This document shows positions 28,963 to 41,900 of a DNA stretch of 64,000 nucleotides, one piece after another; the first letter of the stretch is position 1; every line of letters begins with the position of its first letter. Under the pieces are notes generated by a model that did not search any database, was not told the DNA's origin, and saw nothing but the letters and a program-made list of their open reading frames with translations. The DNA comes from Tritrichomonas musculus (taxonomy: Eukaryota; Parabasalia; Tritrichomonadida; Tritrichomonadidae). The position numbers and the translations under genes are program-made. The stretch is from positions 6,696,001 to 6,760,000 of the forward strand of contig JAPFFF010000003.1 of NCBI GenBank assembly GCA_039105265.1, given 5' to 3'.

Positions 28963-29439
28963 TAACTTTTTCCCCATGAATCCTAAAATATTTAAAGAAA
29001 AGAGTGATAGATTATTTCTAATCAAAAATATAAATAGTTTTTATTTTTATAAATGTGTTATTAACTCCTTTTAAAAAGTTTCTAAACTTTTTCATAGAAA
29101 TATTCGCAAATTATGGATTAAAACTTCAGAAATTTATTTTTTGGATATTCAAATCTTTTGTTGTGTTCTGAAAAATTGTAAAGAAACATTTAAAAAGTTG
29201 GAAAAATAAAAAACAAAAGATTATTTTTTGAATTTTTATTCAATTTTTTTTATTTATCAGAAAAAAATAAGAAATGATTTTTGTAAACATTACAAAAAGT
29301 TTGGTCTTAAAATAATATAATAAATACCTCCATACTTTAATTTTTCATCATTCTTTCAAATCTTTTCTTGTCTTATCAAAAATTGTATATACTAATCAAA
29401 TTAACATAAAAGCATCACGAAGAATTAATTGCATTCAAT
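28963..29439. other. AT-rich spacer
   Basis: 477 bp between the second GH110 gene and the Myb gene. Nothing recognisable beyond homopolymer tracts. Confidence 0.45.
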
Positions 29440-30162
29440 ATGCAAGAGATTAAGCATCTACAATCACATAAGAAGGTAAAGTTTACTCCAGAAGAGGATG
29501 CAAAGCTTAATGATCTTGTTCAGAAATATGGCGAAAACGATTGGTCAACTGTTGCATTCTTTATGAATGGAAGAAATAAAAGACAATGCCGTGAAAGATG
29601 GAGACATTATCTTTCTCCTCAAGTATCAACAGAACCATTCACTGAAGAAGAAGATAAGATGCTGCATTATATGTATCTAGAGTATGGACATAAATGGAAA
29701 CTAATTGCTTCATTTTTTCCCAATAGAACTGATATAACGGTTAAAAATCGCTGCCTTTTCCTTCACAGACAATTTGAAAGACATTTAAAAGGGAAAACAA
29801 ATCAATCAATGCCAACAATTCCTCAAGCTTCTAGTTTTAACAATTTTAATCAAATCAATTGCAATATAAAGCTTGGTATGAATTATAATTTAGGCTATTC
29901 TTCGTACCAAAAATTCCCCAATCAGATAAGTTCGTCAATCAGCCAATATAACATGCTATATTCTTTACCTACAACTCAATCTCCAATATCTCCAGCACCA
30001 GCACCAATACCAGTACCAGCAATTAAGCACAAATCTTCTGACAATTCTGCTGGCGACTCAATTGATACTTGGGCAGAAAAAATTAGTAATTTACAATGGG
30101 ATGATTTTGATGGAAGCTTGATTTCATCATCCAATAGAGATCCACCTATTCTATTTTCATGA
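29440..30162 (+). CDS. Two-repeat Myb-like DNA-binding protein
   Basis: A 240-aa R2R3-type Myb factor of the small trichomonad kind. Repeat 1 is at about 13-60 (KFTPEEDAKL, W35, QCRERWRHYL) and repeat 2 at about 64-115 (FTEEEDKML, KWKLIASFFPNRTD, VKNRCLFL). Trp or aromatic core positions are kept, although the third aromatic of repeat 2 is Leu/Phe in place of Trp (NRCLFLHRQF). The C-terminal half is Ser/Asn/Pro-rich, with an Ala-Pro repeat near 186-196, and is probably an activation or interaction region. In T. vaginalis similar Myb proteins bind promoter elements of adhesion genes. The target here is unknown. Confidence 0.9.
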   Translation: MQEIKHLQSHKKVKFTPEEDAKLNDLVQKYGENDWSTVAFFMNGRNKRQCRERWRHYLSPQVSTEPFTEEEDKMLHYMYLEYGHKWKLIASFFPNRTDITVKNRCLFLHRQFERHLKGKTNQSMPTIPQASSFNNFNQINCNIKLGMNYNLGYSSYQKFPNQISSSISQYNMLYSLPTTQSPISPAPAPIPVPAIKHKSSDNSAGDSIDTWAEKISNLQWDDFDGSLISSSNRDPPILFS

Positions 30163-30635
30163 ATATTTATTTATGAAATATCATAAATTAAAAAAAAAAA
30201 AAAAGAACTAGTCAAAAAACAAAAATACAGCACTCTTAGGAGTTGTATTTCTTTTTATATAGATATATAAAAATTTCTATTTTAATGCGCATTTTTTTTT
30301 TTTTTTTTTGAAATCTTCACATATTAAGATATTTTCCCCATTGAAACAATAATACCTATCGACATGTACATCAACAAAAACAAAGGAAGATCAATTAACG
30401 TTTTACTTTTTACTCTATCACATATCTCAAAGAAGCAATTTCAAAATTCTTTCATAAAAAAAGTTTTTAATTAAAAGCAATTATAGAATTCATAAAATTA
30501 AAACCAATTACACTAGTATTATATTAAAAATTGTATTAATCATACTAAAATACATATTTTTTTAAAAAAATATTTTAACCGCTGATATCTAAGAATTTTA
30601 AAAGACTATCTTATCGTTGATTCTATTACTTAATA
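30163..30635. other. AT-rich spacer with A and T runs
   Basis: An A run (about 30189-30203) follows the Myb stop and a T run lies near 30294-30310. No gene seen. Confidence 0.45.
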
Positions 30636-31337
30636 ATGAATTCCAAATATGCACAGGAAATGATCAAAAAGATGGTTGAATCTATCCACCATCAGGCAGA
30701 AACAAACGTTAAACAGATCCAAGCTTCTGCTGAAGAAAGCGCTAACCAAATTAAAACCAAAACTTTTTATAACTCTTGTGGTAAAATTGATGAAGATATG
30801 GCACTCAAACAAAAGTTAACAGCAAATAATAAAGCTGTTCAGCTTTCAATTGAAAACGGAAAACAGCGAATGAAGATATTAAAAGTCAGAGAAGAAGCTG
30901 TTGACCAATCAATGAAAATCGCAGAAGAAAAGCTTAAAAAATTCGTAAAAACACCTGAGTATTCAGAATTACTCTCAAAACTTTGCGCTCAAAGTTTACT
31001 TGCAATGGATGAAGAAAAAGTCGAATTTGCTGTTACAGCTGCTGATGCAAAAATATTTGAAAACCAGAAAGACAATATCATCGAACTTTATAAACAGAAA
31101 GCGCCTAAGCCAAATAAATCAAAATCCGATGATGATGATGATGATGAAGTTAAAATTGATATTTCTTTGTCTTCTTATGTTTTACCAGATGCAGCAATTG
31201 GCGGATGCGTTGCAATTGCAAAAGAAGGAACACTCCAATGCTCTAATACTTTGATGGACAGACTCGTACTTTCCTGCAAAGACTTGTATCCACAAATTCG
31301 ACAAATTTTCCTTGATCAAGGAGATGATTCCGAATAA
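30636..31337 (+). CDS. VMA4: V-type ATPase subunit E
   Basis: A 233-aa peripheral-stalk subunit of the V-ATPase, which links the V1 ATPase head to the membrane and acidifies endo-lysosomal compartments. The N-terminal ~110 residues form one long charged helix (EMIKKMVESIHHQAETNVKQ onward). The C-terminal globular part ends with the family signature IGGCVAIAKEGTLQCSNTLM DRL, followed by LYPQIRQIFL. Length is usual for subunit E. An insertion of six Asp residues with flanking Lys/Ser lies near 160-172, encoded by a GAT repeat. The gene converges with the p101-like gene (194-bp gap). Confidence 0.9.
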   Translation: MNSKYAQEMIKKMVESIHHQAETNVKQIQASAEESANQIKTKTFYNSCGKIDEDMALKQKLTANNKAVQLSIENGKQRMKILKVREEAVDQSMKIAEEKLKKFVKTPEYSELLSKLCAQSLLAMDEEKVEFAVTAADAKIFENQKDNIIELYKQKAPKPNKSKSDDDDDDEVKIDISLSSYVLPDAAIGGCVAIAKEGTLQCSNTLMDRLVLSCKDLYPQIRQIFLDQGDDSE

Positions 31338-31531
31338 TTATGTGGATATCTAAGATAACGAAAAAGAACAAATGAATAGAAGAAAAAAATGATCCAAAAA
31401 TATACTAAAATAATGATATGAAGATAATTTTTTTTTATTTTATATTTATGTTATTAGAAAATGATATATACTTTATTTAGATACATTTAGCATTCTTTCA
31501 ATTAAGTTACTGATAACTTTAAATAAGTTAT

Positions 31532-33628
31532 TTAAATATCCACAAATGTTCTGATCTTCATCCGCATTGGGTCTGGAATTTTCACTGCAGTATTCGTATT
31601 ATCCATAAACAAACAAGAAGTTTGAATTTCAAGAACAGGCCCATACTTCTTTCCATCGATATCTACAAAAAATGGAATAGGCTTTATTTTTGGAGTAGCA
31701 ATAATTGCTGAGAAAACTAATCTTAGTGAACCAGTATCAAGAATCAAGTAATCTTTATTAGGATTTGCTCTTTTTTCATAATTTACATTATATAAAGCCA
31801 TTGTCTTTGTTTCCATAAATTCATTTGACATTTGATTTTTTTTATAGTCACCAATGCTCGTTTCAAAGGATCTCTTTTGATCATTTGTATCAATAATAAC
31901 AGAGCCGATGAAAGGAATAGTAACAACCTTATTTGAATCTGCTAATACTATTCTACATTGCCAAATATAAAAGGTCATTTTATTTTGAGCAAACATTAGA
32001 TAATGTTGAAGCCCAAATTGGAAAAGATGAGATGGTGAAGGATTGCTAAACCAGATGTTATTTTCATATTTATTTGTAGGATCATTTGTTGGAACAAATT
32101 TGGGAAAGAAAGCTCCTGAAGTTTCATTATATGTTGGCAATATTGAACTGACGGTTCGATAGAGATTACGAACAAAAATGTTGTAAATAACATCTCTATT
32201 AGAAATGAAATCACCATATTGACTATTACCAATAGGAACAAAGAAAATTTGAAATTCGATAAAACCAAGAGCAGGATTTTTAAGAATCCAAAGGACAAGA
32301 GTGCTGACAATAGTCGATAATAGATGATCAGATCCTATAACAAGGATTTGTTGTTCTGTAGGACGATCAATATCATTTGGATCAAAAGCTATGAAATATT
32401 TGTAAATTGGGGCGAAAAAAGATTGATTAAGAACTGCTTCAATAGGTGACGTGATAATAAACATCCGATGATTTATTGGAGTGCTTATATCTGGATTCAT
32501 TTTAAGATTAGTAGTTATTCGATTGAATTGAAATTGATGTACTGGCAGTGTTAAAACAGGCCTAATATAACGAGGATCAGCAGGTGCTAATTTAAATGCT
32601 TGCGGAACGGTTTGAAGATATTTTTTGCTGAATTTGAGATTATACATAAAACGCTGTAATTCACCGACATTTCCAGGTGGCTGAGAATTGAAATAACGAT
32701 GAATGAAGTATTTTGGATATGAAATATAAGCGTTCAGATATGATGATCTATCAACAGAATCATTGTATAAATATGTAGAAATGTTAGAATATTTTGCATT
32801 GAAAATTAGTGGAATTTGGCATCCAAATGCTTCAGATATATGTGACATCTGATTTAATATACTATGAAATCCATATAATGGATATTTTATAGATTTATCT
32901 AATAAATGAATTAAATCAGACGAAATTCCTGAAACAGAAGAATCGTAATCATAAAACTTATAAAGAGATTCTTTTATTAGGGTGAGTTTTGATGGCTCGA
33001 TATCGAAAAAGGATATACAAACTCTGATAAGATGAAGTATTATTTGAGCTTGTGAGATTGGCAATTGCATTTGTAATTTATCAATAACTGTTGACATGAA
33101 GTCGTTCTGGTTTTCTTTTGACATCCTCAATTGATGAAGTAGACCATGCAAAGTAAATAAAGGAATCGAATTACCTGCTGATAAATTCATATCATTCGGA
33201 TTAAATCGTGATATTATACTTGAAAAATCCAAAGAAGTAGAATTCTTTTCGAGATAAATTAACATATGAGATATATCTTGATTATTAAGTTCAATTAGTT
33301 TGTCATAGTATGGCAATATTAAATTTTTTGGAAAACTACTATGATATGAAAATATTAAATGGAAAATTGTAGTAATAATAGAATTCATCAATTCAGAATT
33401 AGTCCCGATTTGAGTATTATTGGCTAAATCCTTAAAGAGGTCTTGAAAATAAAACGTAAAACATTCTTTATTGAGCATATTTGACCAAAAGGTTGGTTCA
33501 ATCCATGGTGCGATCGTTTTATTTGTAGTTGATAAAAGAGAAAAAAGAGGAGTTAATATGGATTCGTTTGGGTGAGCCATATTATCACTAGGTTTAAGCA
33601 AAGGCTGAAGCTCAGGGTTTATATTCAT
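31532..33628 (-). CDS. PI3-kinase p101 (PIK3R5/6)-like adaptor
   Basis: A 698-aa protein read from the ATG at 33628. The frame is open a little further, but the codon upstream is TTG. Residues ~1-340 are helical. The C-terminal half resembles the p101 adaptor of class IB PI3-kinase, judged against the remembered human sequence. ILVIGSDHL (about 429-437) aligns with p101 VVVFGSDRI. FQIFFVPIG (460-468) aligns with LQFFYVPV. FGLQHYLMFAQNKMTFYIWQ (539-558) aligns with the MLLYYCRFAARPVLLQVYQ stretch. PFFVDIDGKKYGPVLEIQTSC (653-673) aligns with [20 protein letters not shown]. In animals p101 couples PI3K-gamma to G-protein beta-gamma. No kinase motif is visible here. If correct, this would be an early-branching member of the adaptor family. 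The assignment is an inference awaiting a profile search. Confidence 0.6.
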   Translation of the reverse strand: MNINPELQPLLKPSDNMAHPNESILTPLFSLLSTTNKTIAPWIEPTFWSNMLNKECFTFYFQDLFKDLANNTQIGTNSELMNSIITTIFHLIFSYHSSFPKNLILPYYDKLIELNNQDISHMLIYLEKNSTSLDFSSIISRFNPNDMNLSAGNSIPLFTLHGLLHQLRMSKENQNDFMSTVIDKLQMQLPISQAQIILHLIRVCISFFDIEPSKLTLIKESLYKFYDYDSSVSGISSDLIHLLDKSIKYPLYGFHSILNQMSHISEAFGCQIPLIFNAKYSNISTYLYNDSVDRSSYLNAYISYPKYFIHRYFNSQPPGNVGELQRFMYNLKFSKKYLQTVPQAFKLAPADPRYIRPVLTLPVHQFQFNRITTNLKMNPDISTPINHRMFIITSPIEAVLNQSFFAPIYKYFIAFDPNDIDRPTEQQILVIGSDHLLSTIVSTLVLWILKNPALGFIEFQIFFVPIGNSQYGDFISNRDVIYNIFVRNLYRTVSSILPTYNETSGAFFPKFVPTNDPTNKYENNIWFSNPSPSHLFQFGLQHYLMFAQNKMTFYIWQCRIVLADSNKVVTIPFIGSVIIDTNDQKRSFETSIGDYKKNQMSNEFMETKTMALYNVNYEKRANPNKDYLILDTGSLRLVFSAIIATPKIKPIPFFVDIDGKKYGPVLEIQTSCLFMDNTNTAVKIPDPMRMKIRTFVDI

Positions 33629-33778
33629 CAATTACTGTAATATACTTAATTCAAATTTTCTGAAAATATTGAACATATTCCCAATTTATCAGAACAAATT
33701 GATCGTTTTTTACATATTGTTACTTTTTCAAATAGTGAACTATACAATTGCATTGAATTTGTATAAACTGTGTGTATC
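33629..33778. other. Short AT-rich 5' flank
   Basis: 5' flank of the p101-like gene up to the hAT-like element, including one copy of that element's target duplication (33771-33778). Confidence 0.45.
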
Positions 33779-34682
33779 AGAGGTGAGACTGCGAAATTTT
33801 AAATGAACTTTTTTAGGAATAATAATCAACAAAATTAAAAATAAATTAAAAATATAGTATTATGGTGTTGTTACCTTTTCATATCATATACTTTTTTTCA
33901 GATTTAATCAAAAAAAATTGAAATTGTATTGATATTTCAAAATGTCATAATTCCTATATTCGTCATTATTTTTTCTTTTCAACCATTAAATTGCATTTGT
34001 ATATAGATGATCTCTATTTTTTAATAAGAAAGCTATTCAATGAATGCGTTTTTGGTCAAAATTCAAAAAAATATTTTTCAATTTAAAGAGAAATTTTCTT
34101 CTATATTAAAGATCAAAGGGATAACTATAGTTCATCTCTTAACTTATCTGGTGCTGGCAAACATATCAAAATATTTTTAAAAAATTTTTTACAATTTTAG
34201 CTAGGATTGAGGTTTAATATTGAATATAATTCTATATACGTTAATGATGTAAACTTCACAAATATCTAAATAATTTCATTTGTTTTTATTTTGGTATCAA
34301 CCTCACAATAAGTATTTATTTTAATATTTATCAATAATTTACCAAAAAAATCATGCTTATAATATGATGATAGTTAGTTAAATCATAAAAAATCATTATT
34401 TGATTTATAATTCTTAGTCGAAGATTTTAATATTATATTCACATCTATATATTAAATATTGATAATTAAATTATTTATTATTTTGAGTAAATAGAATTTT
34501 TTTATTAAGATAAAATTGAAATTATAATAAGATAGAAGCTATTCAATTTTAAAAATAGATTTATAGCTAAAAATCTGAAAAAAGTATTAGTGAAATTATC
34601 ATAAATAGCATTTAATTCTGGAATAAAATAATATGTATTAATATTATTAAAAAATACCAAAAATTTTCGCAGCCTCACCTCT
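33779..34682. mobile_element. Non-autonomous hAT-like element, second family
   Basis: A 904-bp non-coding element. The left end AGAGGTGAGACTGCGAAA and the reverse complement of the right end AGAGGTGAGGCTGCGAAA match at 17 of 18 positions. It is bounded by a perfect 8-bp target duplication TGTGTATC (33771-33778 and 34683-34690). The 8-bp duplication again indicates hAT. The interior is AT-rich with no transposase fragment. It shares no obvious sequence with the family at 1877 and 9175. Confidence 0.85.
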
Positions 34683-35992
34683 TGTGTATCTAAAAAAAAA
34701 AAAAAAAAAAAAAAAAATATTTAATAATTTATTTATATATTACAAATTTAAATTGCTATGATCATATAAATCATTTATTAATGAGATATAATTGGATAAA
34801 AATTGGTCTTTACCAGAGTAAATGTATTTTTAATTTTGAAAAATTTTCAATAAAAATATATAATTATTGTAATACATAATAAAATCTATGATATAATTTC
34901 TATTTATAATTATTTAATATTTTTACTATAATATATATTATTTCTTATATTATGATTTTTTAATGTATAAATCAAAATAAAGGGATAATTAAAATAAATA
35001 TATATAATTCACAAAATTATGAAATATAATTCACAATTTTTTTCAATGCAAATTGAAATTTTTATAGTATTCAATTTAATATTCCTATAAATATATTTAT
35101 TATATCCTCTTGTATATTTAATATTTCAAATTATAATTAAGTTTTAATTTTATATATACGAATGTTTATTATAATGAACAAAATAATAATTCATTTTATA
35201 TTTTTAAAGTCTTGAAATTCATGTAACAAATAGAATTAGGTGTTCACTTGCACAGATTATAAATATGCAAATTTGATATGATTGGTTACAAATGAAGCAG
35301 TAATGCCTATGTTATAAATATAGAAATATTTAATTATAATCCTTTAATATCTAAAAAAAAAAAAAAAAAACTTTTTTTCGATTCAATAATATCATTTGCT
35401 TCTTTTTTGCATATTACAATGTCAATAAATAATATTTTAATGCACATATTCTAAACTAATTTGATGGTAAATAAGATTGTTATGAAAATGTTAGAATATA
35501 TATAAATTGGTTATAATGTATTTAATAATAATATCTTAAATTCATCAAGATATTGATTTATTATAATTTACATATAAATAAAAATAAAATTGTAAAGTAA
35601 TTCAAAAGAAATAATGATATTATTTTGAGATAATCAACAAATCAATTATTATAAGATTTTTTACATAAGACATCAGATTTATCTTATGTATTTAGCCCAA
35701 CTCAATAGATGGATAAAACAACAAGAATTTTATAACTGTTATTTATTACACAAGCATTACAAAATGAATTTTTTTTTTTGTCGAATGAATTTAATCACTC
35801 AAAATTTGTCACATTAATAGAAACAAAATCAAAAATCATGCTTCACGAATATCATAAAGAATTGATTAAAGAAGAAATTAAGAATCTTTTAAACAATTAA
35901 TGAAAAGATTTAATAATTATTACAAACATTTAAAAAATTAATTAATTCGTATCCTTAAATTAATATATATCTTATTACTATTATTATTTTCC
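34683..35992. other. AT-rich spacer
   Basis: About 1.3 kb between the hAT-like element and the 3' end of the BEACH gene. It has an A run at 34693-34717 and another near 35354-35370. No gene, RNA or further repeat was seen. Confidence 0.45.
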
Positions 35993-38900
35993 TTATTGAG
36001 GGAGTCCTTTTGGTATAAGTCGTGCATATCCATCAGCAGATATAATAACAATTCCTCTTGTCAAAACAACATATTTCATATCTAAGATCTTTGTTTTACT
36101 TTGGAAAACCACTTCATCAAATTTAATATAAAAAGCTTCACTCATTCGAATTTGACCTTTCGTATCAGCAATAACAATAAAATCAAGCCCTCTTTCACAA
36201 CTCCATGAATTCCATTTGGCTATGACAAAGTCGACTTTAGCTCTTCGAATGACTTTTCCAGTAACAGATATCAAGAAAAGTTCTTGACTTGATTCAGCTA
36301 CAATAAATCCCCAACCAGGAGTAATGATGATTCTTGATGGCTCAGCTGGTAGTTTTACAATGAATTGCAACATATGCGTATAAATTGAAAAAACGCAAAG
36401 ATCACCACTTGATGTTCCACAGGCAATAATGCCAAATTTGGAGCTGATTGCAAGAGATGTTACAATATCAGAAGTGACACAACAAAAATGTATTTTTTCT
36501 TCAAAACTATGGTCATCCCAACCAAAAACTTCACCATTTGTACATGTTGCTGCTATTAAATGCTCCGATGACGCCATACAGATAATTGAGTGGACGAGAA
36601 TATTATTATATTCAGTGATTTTGCGTTCTTTGGCAAGATAAAGAACACGTTTTTTATTATCAACAACAATAAAACCATCTAAAATGGAACAAATAATGAT
36701 TTCATTACTGTTATTGGCCACTAGTGTTGGAAGTGTGAATAATCCAGGCGTTGGTGGCAGTGGCGTTGAATATGATGATGCGATTGAACTGGTTCGAGGT
36801 TGAATAAGCAATGAATTGTCGTTTTCATAGTCAATATTTGTATAATCATCCTTTCTAAGTATTTCTGCGCTTTCATTCGATCTTGATTCTGGTGGTAAAG
36901 AAATTAAATGTGATGGAAATACCGGCATAGATGACGCGGCCGTAGCAGTTATCAAACTTGTTTTTGCTAAAGTAAGAGATGAAATTGAAAGATGATCTAA
37001 AGAATCATTCGATATACTAATTGAGCTGTTATCTGAATATTCATTTAAGTTGGCAGTGGAAACGATTTGCTGTTGTTGTTGCTGCTGCAATTGCTGTGGA
37101 GATAAAACAATAGATACAGGGGAAATTATTGTATCAGAAACAGAATTATATGATAAATCAATTCCTGATCCAATCTTAATGTTTCCAATTTTTGATGTCA
37201 TACAATTTAGTGATACTATAAAGTCGGTACGAACTTTATGAACTGTTCCATCCGAACAGTAAACAAAAGAATGAATTGTCATATAATCTGCTTCAATTAT
37301 AGTTGCACTTATAATACCAAAATTAGAAGAAGATGATGAATCATCTTTGTCTGCTTCATCATTCTGCTTCACACGTGGTATATTCAGTGGAATTGGTTGT
37401 GGTGGAGGAAATTTTTGCGATCTTGGAAAAACAGTTTTTTGAGGGTGAGGCTTTTTAAACAGAAGGGCTGGTAATTGTCCAATCTTCCTTAAATCAGCTT
37501 CAAGTTCAGCTTGATCTTCTTTATTTGAGCTTGGTTCAGTAAACATAACATCATTGAAAACATTATCCGCTCTTTGTGCTCTATTACCTCGGCTTATATA
37601 TCCGAAAACAAGGTCGATCCATATATTGAGAGATTTTGAGACATATGGACTTTCAAGTTCTCTTCTGTGCAAATATATAAATTCTTCTTCAGTTGAGGCC
37701 CATGAAGGCAACTCAAATTGCGTTTCAGCTTTACCATCATACATATTCATTAGTTTATCTTTACTTTTTAGCTTTTTACCAAAGAAGTGCGGGGCAGAGT
37801 AAAATTCTGGCGTTAATTCCCAACAATTTTTAATTTTTTCTGATGTAGCCATTTCGTATGTGGCTTGCATTGATTTAAATGGCTGATCTGATAATTGAAG
37901 TTTTTTAATTTTTAATTTTTGTGGAATAGATGCGTATGGCTCAACTCGACTCAAAAAGTAAGAAAGAAGCATTGGAGTTGATGGAGATAGAAAATAAATA
38001 ATCATTTGCTCTTTATTTTGTACAGCAATTGGTCGTGAGAGATCACGATATTGAATTTTTTTCGGATCTGTATAGTTTGATAGAACCCAAGGGAAAATGG
38101 GATACATTGCAGGATCATTAAACGTTCTTCCAGAGAAAATATTTAAAATCATTAAATAATCGAAATTTGAAAGATGACCTTCTGACCATTGTTTTTTGAA
38201 ATCTGTCGTATCAAAGAATTCTTGAGGTGAAACAGTTTGAACTAGTTGCGGATTAAAAGTTGTAAATTTCGAAAGAACTGTATTTGCATCAATTGGTGTA
38301 AAATCGACTAAAACTGAGTCACCATCCTTTAAATAAAATTCAAGCGCGTTTGGCCTTAAAAACCTCCATCTTATAAAGATTCGTTTTATATTAATAAAAT
38401 CAATTCTTTGACATGATGATGGTTTAATAATTTTGAGATGATCTCCTTTTGAAGAAAATTTGAATATCGCATCAATTTCTTTTGTAAATTTTATGTGTTT
38501 ACACAAAAAAGCTCCTTTTGGCAATTTTTCTCCACTTTTTAATAAGTGTGAATATTTTACATCTGAATTATTATTATTAAGTGAAGCAAAAATTAAAGAG
38601 GAAGATTTTGATATAAATTGAGATTTGAACAAGGCAGAATCAGAGAAAACTTTCTTTAAAAATGGTTGTGCATAAGAAGAATCAGAAATAAACGAACGTG
38701 AATAAGCAGAAAGACGATAACGGCTGTCATCCCAGAAAGAATCTTCTTGCATTGATAATCTAAACATTTTCTTTAAATCACGAGTTGACTGATACTTCAA
38801 ACTATAATTAAAAATGTCATTTAATGCAATCGAAATTTCACTAGGATCAGGACTTTCAATTGCCGATTTAGACTCTGAGCGATTTTCCTCAATACTTTTC

Positions 38901-41900
38901 AAAATTGACTTATAAATCATCAAATTTATTTTGTTATTTACAACTATTGCTTTTAAAGAGTAAGGCGAAAACAATCTAGCCAAATTTTCTTTTTCTTCAT
39001 TATTTAATTTCTTATTTAATATTAATTGATACGTTTGATTCCAAAAAACAACCATAGAATTAGATGAATCTAGGCTTTCAATATAATTTTGTGTAATTTT
39101 GTATAAATCTTCAAATAAAGGCTGATTATTCGTATTTAATACGATTCCAAATTTGTAAAAATTAGGTATATTATCATGATTATAATTTATTGTATCTTGA
39201 AGATTTTCTGTTAAATCATTTATTATATATTCCAATGATTGAAATTGATTCAAATTTTCGAAATTTAAATTTATGTCAATTGAAGAATCATAAAACGGCG
39301 AATTAACAAAAGCAACACGAAGTCCCATTTCAGGAGGATCATTTACACGTAAAGTGAGCATTTTAATACACCGATTTAAGATTTCTACTTTCAAATCTCT
39401 ATTTTCAGAGGATAAAAAATGAGTTGCAATTTTTGTAAAGAACACTCTAGAATATTCTTCAAAAGTGCTACCAAAAATGAAAGAGAACAGATCAAAAGTA
39501 TTGATAACGACATCCAAAGCATCCAAAGAAAAATCAGCGTATAAGACGTTTAAAAGAAAGCTAATAACTTTCAATGCAGAATCATTAGAAATATTTTCTT
39601 TCTTTGTAAGTTCTGATAATAAAGCAAGTGGCCAAGCACACCATTTTTCATTATATTTAAATAGTACAGACAGCTCTGTTGTTATTGACATTTCAGCCAG
39701 AATGTTTGCCATTTGTTCACATTGACTTTTTCCTAAATTCATAGCAATGAAAATACATAATGTATAAGAACAAGGACAATTTTCTTTCATTATCAATTTT
39801 GTGCATTCATTAAAGAGTTTCTCTGTAAAGAACAATTTGTTCATTAATGAAATAATAACTTCTGTAAAGATATGTAATTTATTTGATGATGTTAAACTAT
39901 ACAATACTTTGTAGGCAGTTGAAAATCGTTCTTCATGCTGTGGTTTAAATTGAAGATAAATTAATCTCGATGAAGTTTCTGGAATCTTTAATTTTAACTT
40001 ATTAAAATTAATAATATTCATGAATAAAATTAATAACGAAAAGACTTGCTGATGATCCTGACATGATGCACAATGGGAAATAATTGTTTGTGCATCTTTT
40101 GAAGTGAACTTGCCAGGACTGGTTGATACAAAAGATAATAAAAATTTCATATAATGCGAACGACAGGTTTCTATATCGAGATTTTCATCTCGTGGTCGAA
40201 TCGAACCAGGAGAACAACGAATAAGTTCAATTTCAATTGGTTTATACCACAAATAAATGCGAGTATAAGCTAATAATGCTGAAAAATTAAAACATTGATC
40301 TACCAAATTATGAAAACTTGGATACAATGTCTGATTCCAATGTGAAACAATTCGAATGAATTGGGAACTTTCTGCAATTGACCATAATTCGACATTTAAT
40401 AAGATATGTTCAATAAGTGACTTAACAAGCAATTGATCATCATTTTCTGCAAAGGCAAAAAACTTTAAATATAAACCATACGTTAACGTCAATTTTGGCT
40501 TGTTGGTAAGAATTTGGCCAATTAAGGGAAAGAAAGGAAATTGTTCTTCATTTTCAACAACATGATAAAGAATGTCTAGAAAAAGCTCTAAAAAATGCGG
40601 AGGCATCTTTTCACAATACAAAAAGAAAGGAACCATTAATGATAAAACATGATGATTCTTTAAATTATCAATAATATCTTCATAAATAGGAAATGATTGA
40701 CCAATCTTTTCTATTTTAAATATGCGTTGACCAACGATGTTAGAATTATTTTTTTTTTCTAGTGGCGGATAAGAAAACAATGAATTCAATGAATCATTGC
40801 TGCTTAAATTTCGGCTTCCAAGTTCACTTAAATCCGTTAAATCGTTCCTTGTTATTGGCTCATTAAAGAAACGAAATGCACCAATATAAGCTAATGTTTC
40901 AATTTGTGAATCACCTTCAACTTCACCATCAATTGAAGAAGGATCAACCATTCCTCCTATTTCTAAGTTCAATTGCTTATCTGAAAAAGTAGGAAGACTT
41001 AGATTGAAAGTCGATTGAATTGAATTATTTAATGCAAATGATATGGTGGAGTAGTTATTAAAATTTTGGATAATAAGTGTTACACGAACCCATGCACATG
41101 AAGGCAAATTAGTATAAAGAACACCAAATAAAGAATTCTTCGAACTACTAATTTTAACATTCTTTGTGGTGTCTTCAAATGAATTGATCCAACAAACAAT
41201 TGATGAGCCTTGTATATAGAATTGAATTTCAGATTTATCACCATCTGATATTTTCAGTATCATCGGCCTCATTTTGCTGATCTTGGCTGAATTAACATCA
41301 ACAAATAAAAAAAATTGGAAAGTAAAACCTTTCTCTAAGTCTTGCGATTTCAATCCTTCAATCGTTATGATACGATCAGGCAATCCGAGTTGTAATGATA
41401 TATCCGGATCTTGAGCAATTTTTGTAACAACAGAGCTAAGTTGTGTAATTATGTTTGAAGAAAATTCTGGAAAATTAATTTTAAAATCATTTGTTTTAAC
41501 ATTATGTTGATTATCAATCAATGATAAATTTTGGTGAACAGTTTCAATTGAAGGGGCCATTAATGATAGAATTCCAGCACAAAATTGAGGAGATGATTCA
41601 TAAGAAGCAATTAAAAACATCAAAGGAAAGACATATTTAATAACGTCTTCTTTTGATATTATTAGATCAAATTGACAACCTCTAAAAGTGAAGCTGTTTG
41701 GATAATTTCTCATCATTGTAATCAAGAGAAGATCTAATTCTCCTCTGTGGCATTGAATGCAATTATAAGCTGAATATTGACACAATTCATAGAATAGACT
41801 AATATATTTTAAAGTATCTTCTTTGGTTTGTATAATCGAGAACAATAATATTGAAATCTTTGGTTCTTGAACAAAGAAAGAAGCATTTACATTATCTGAT

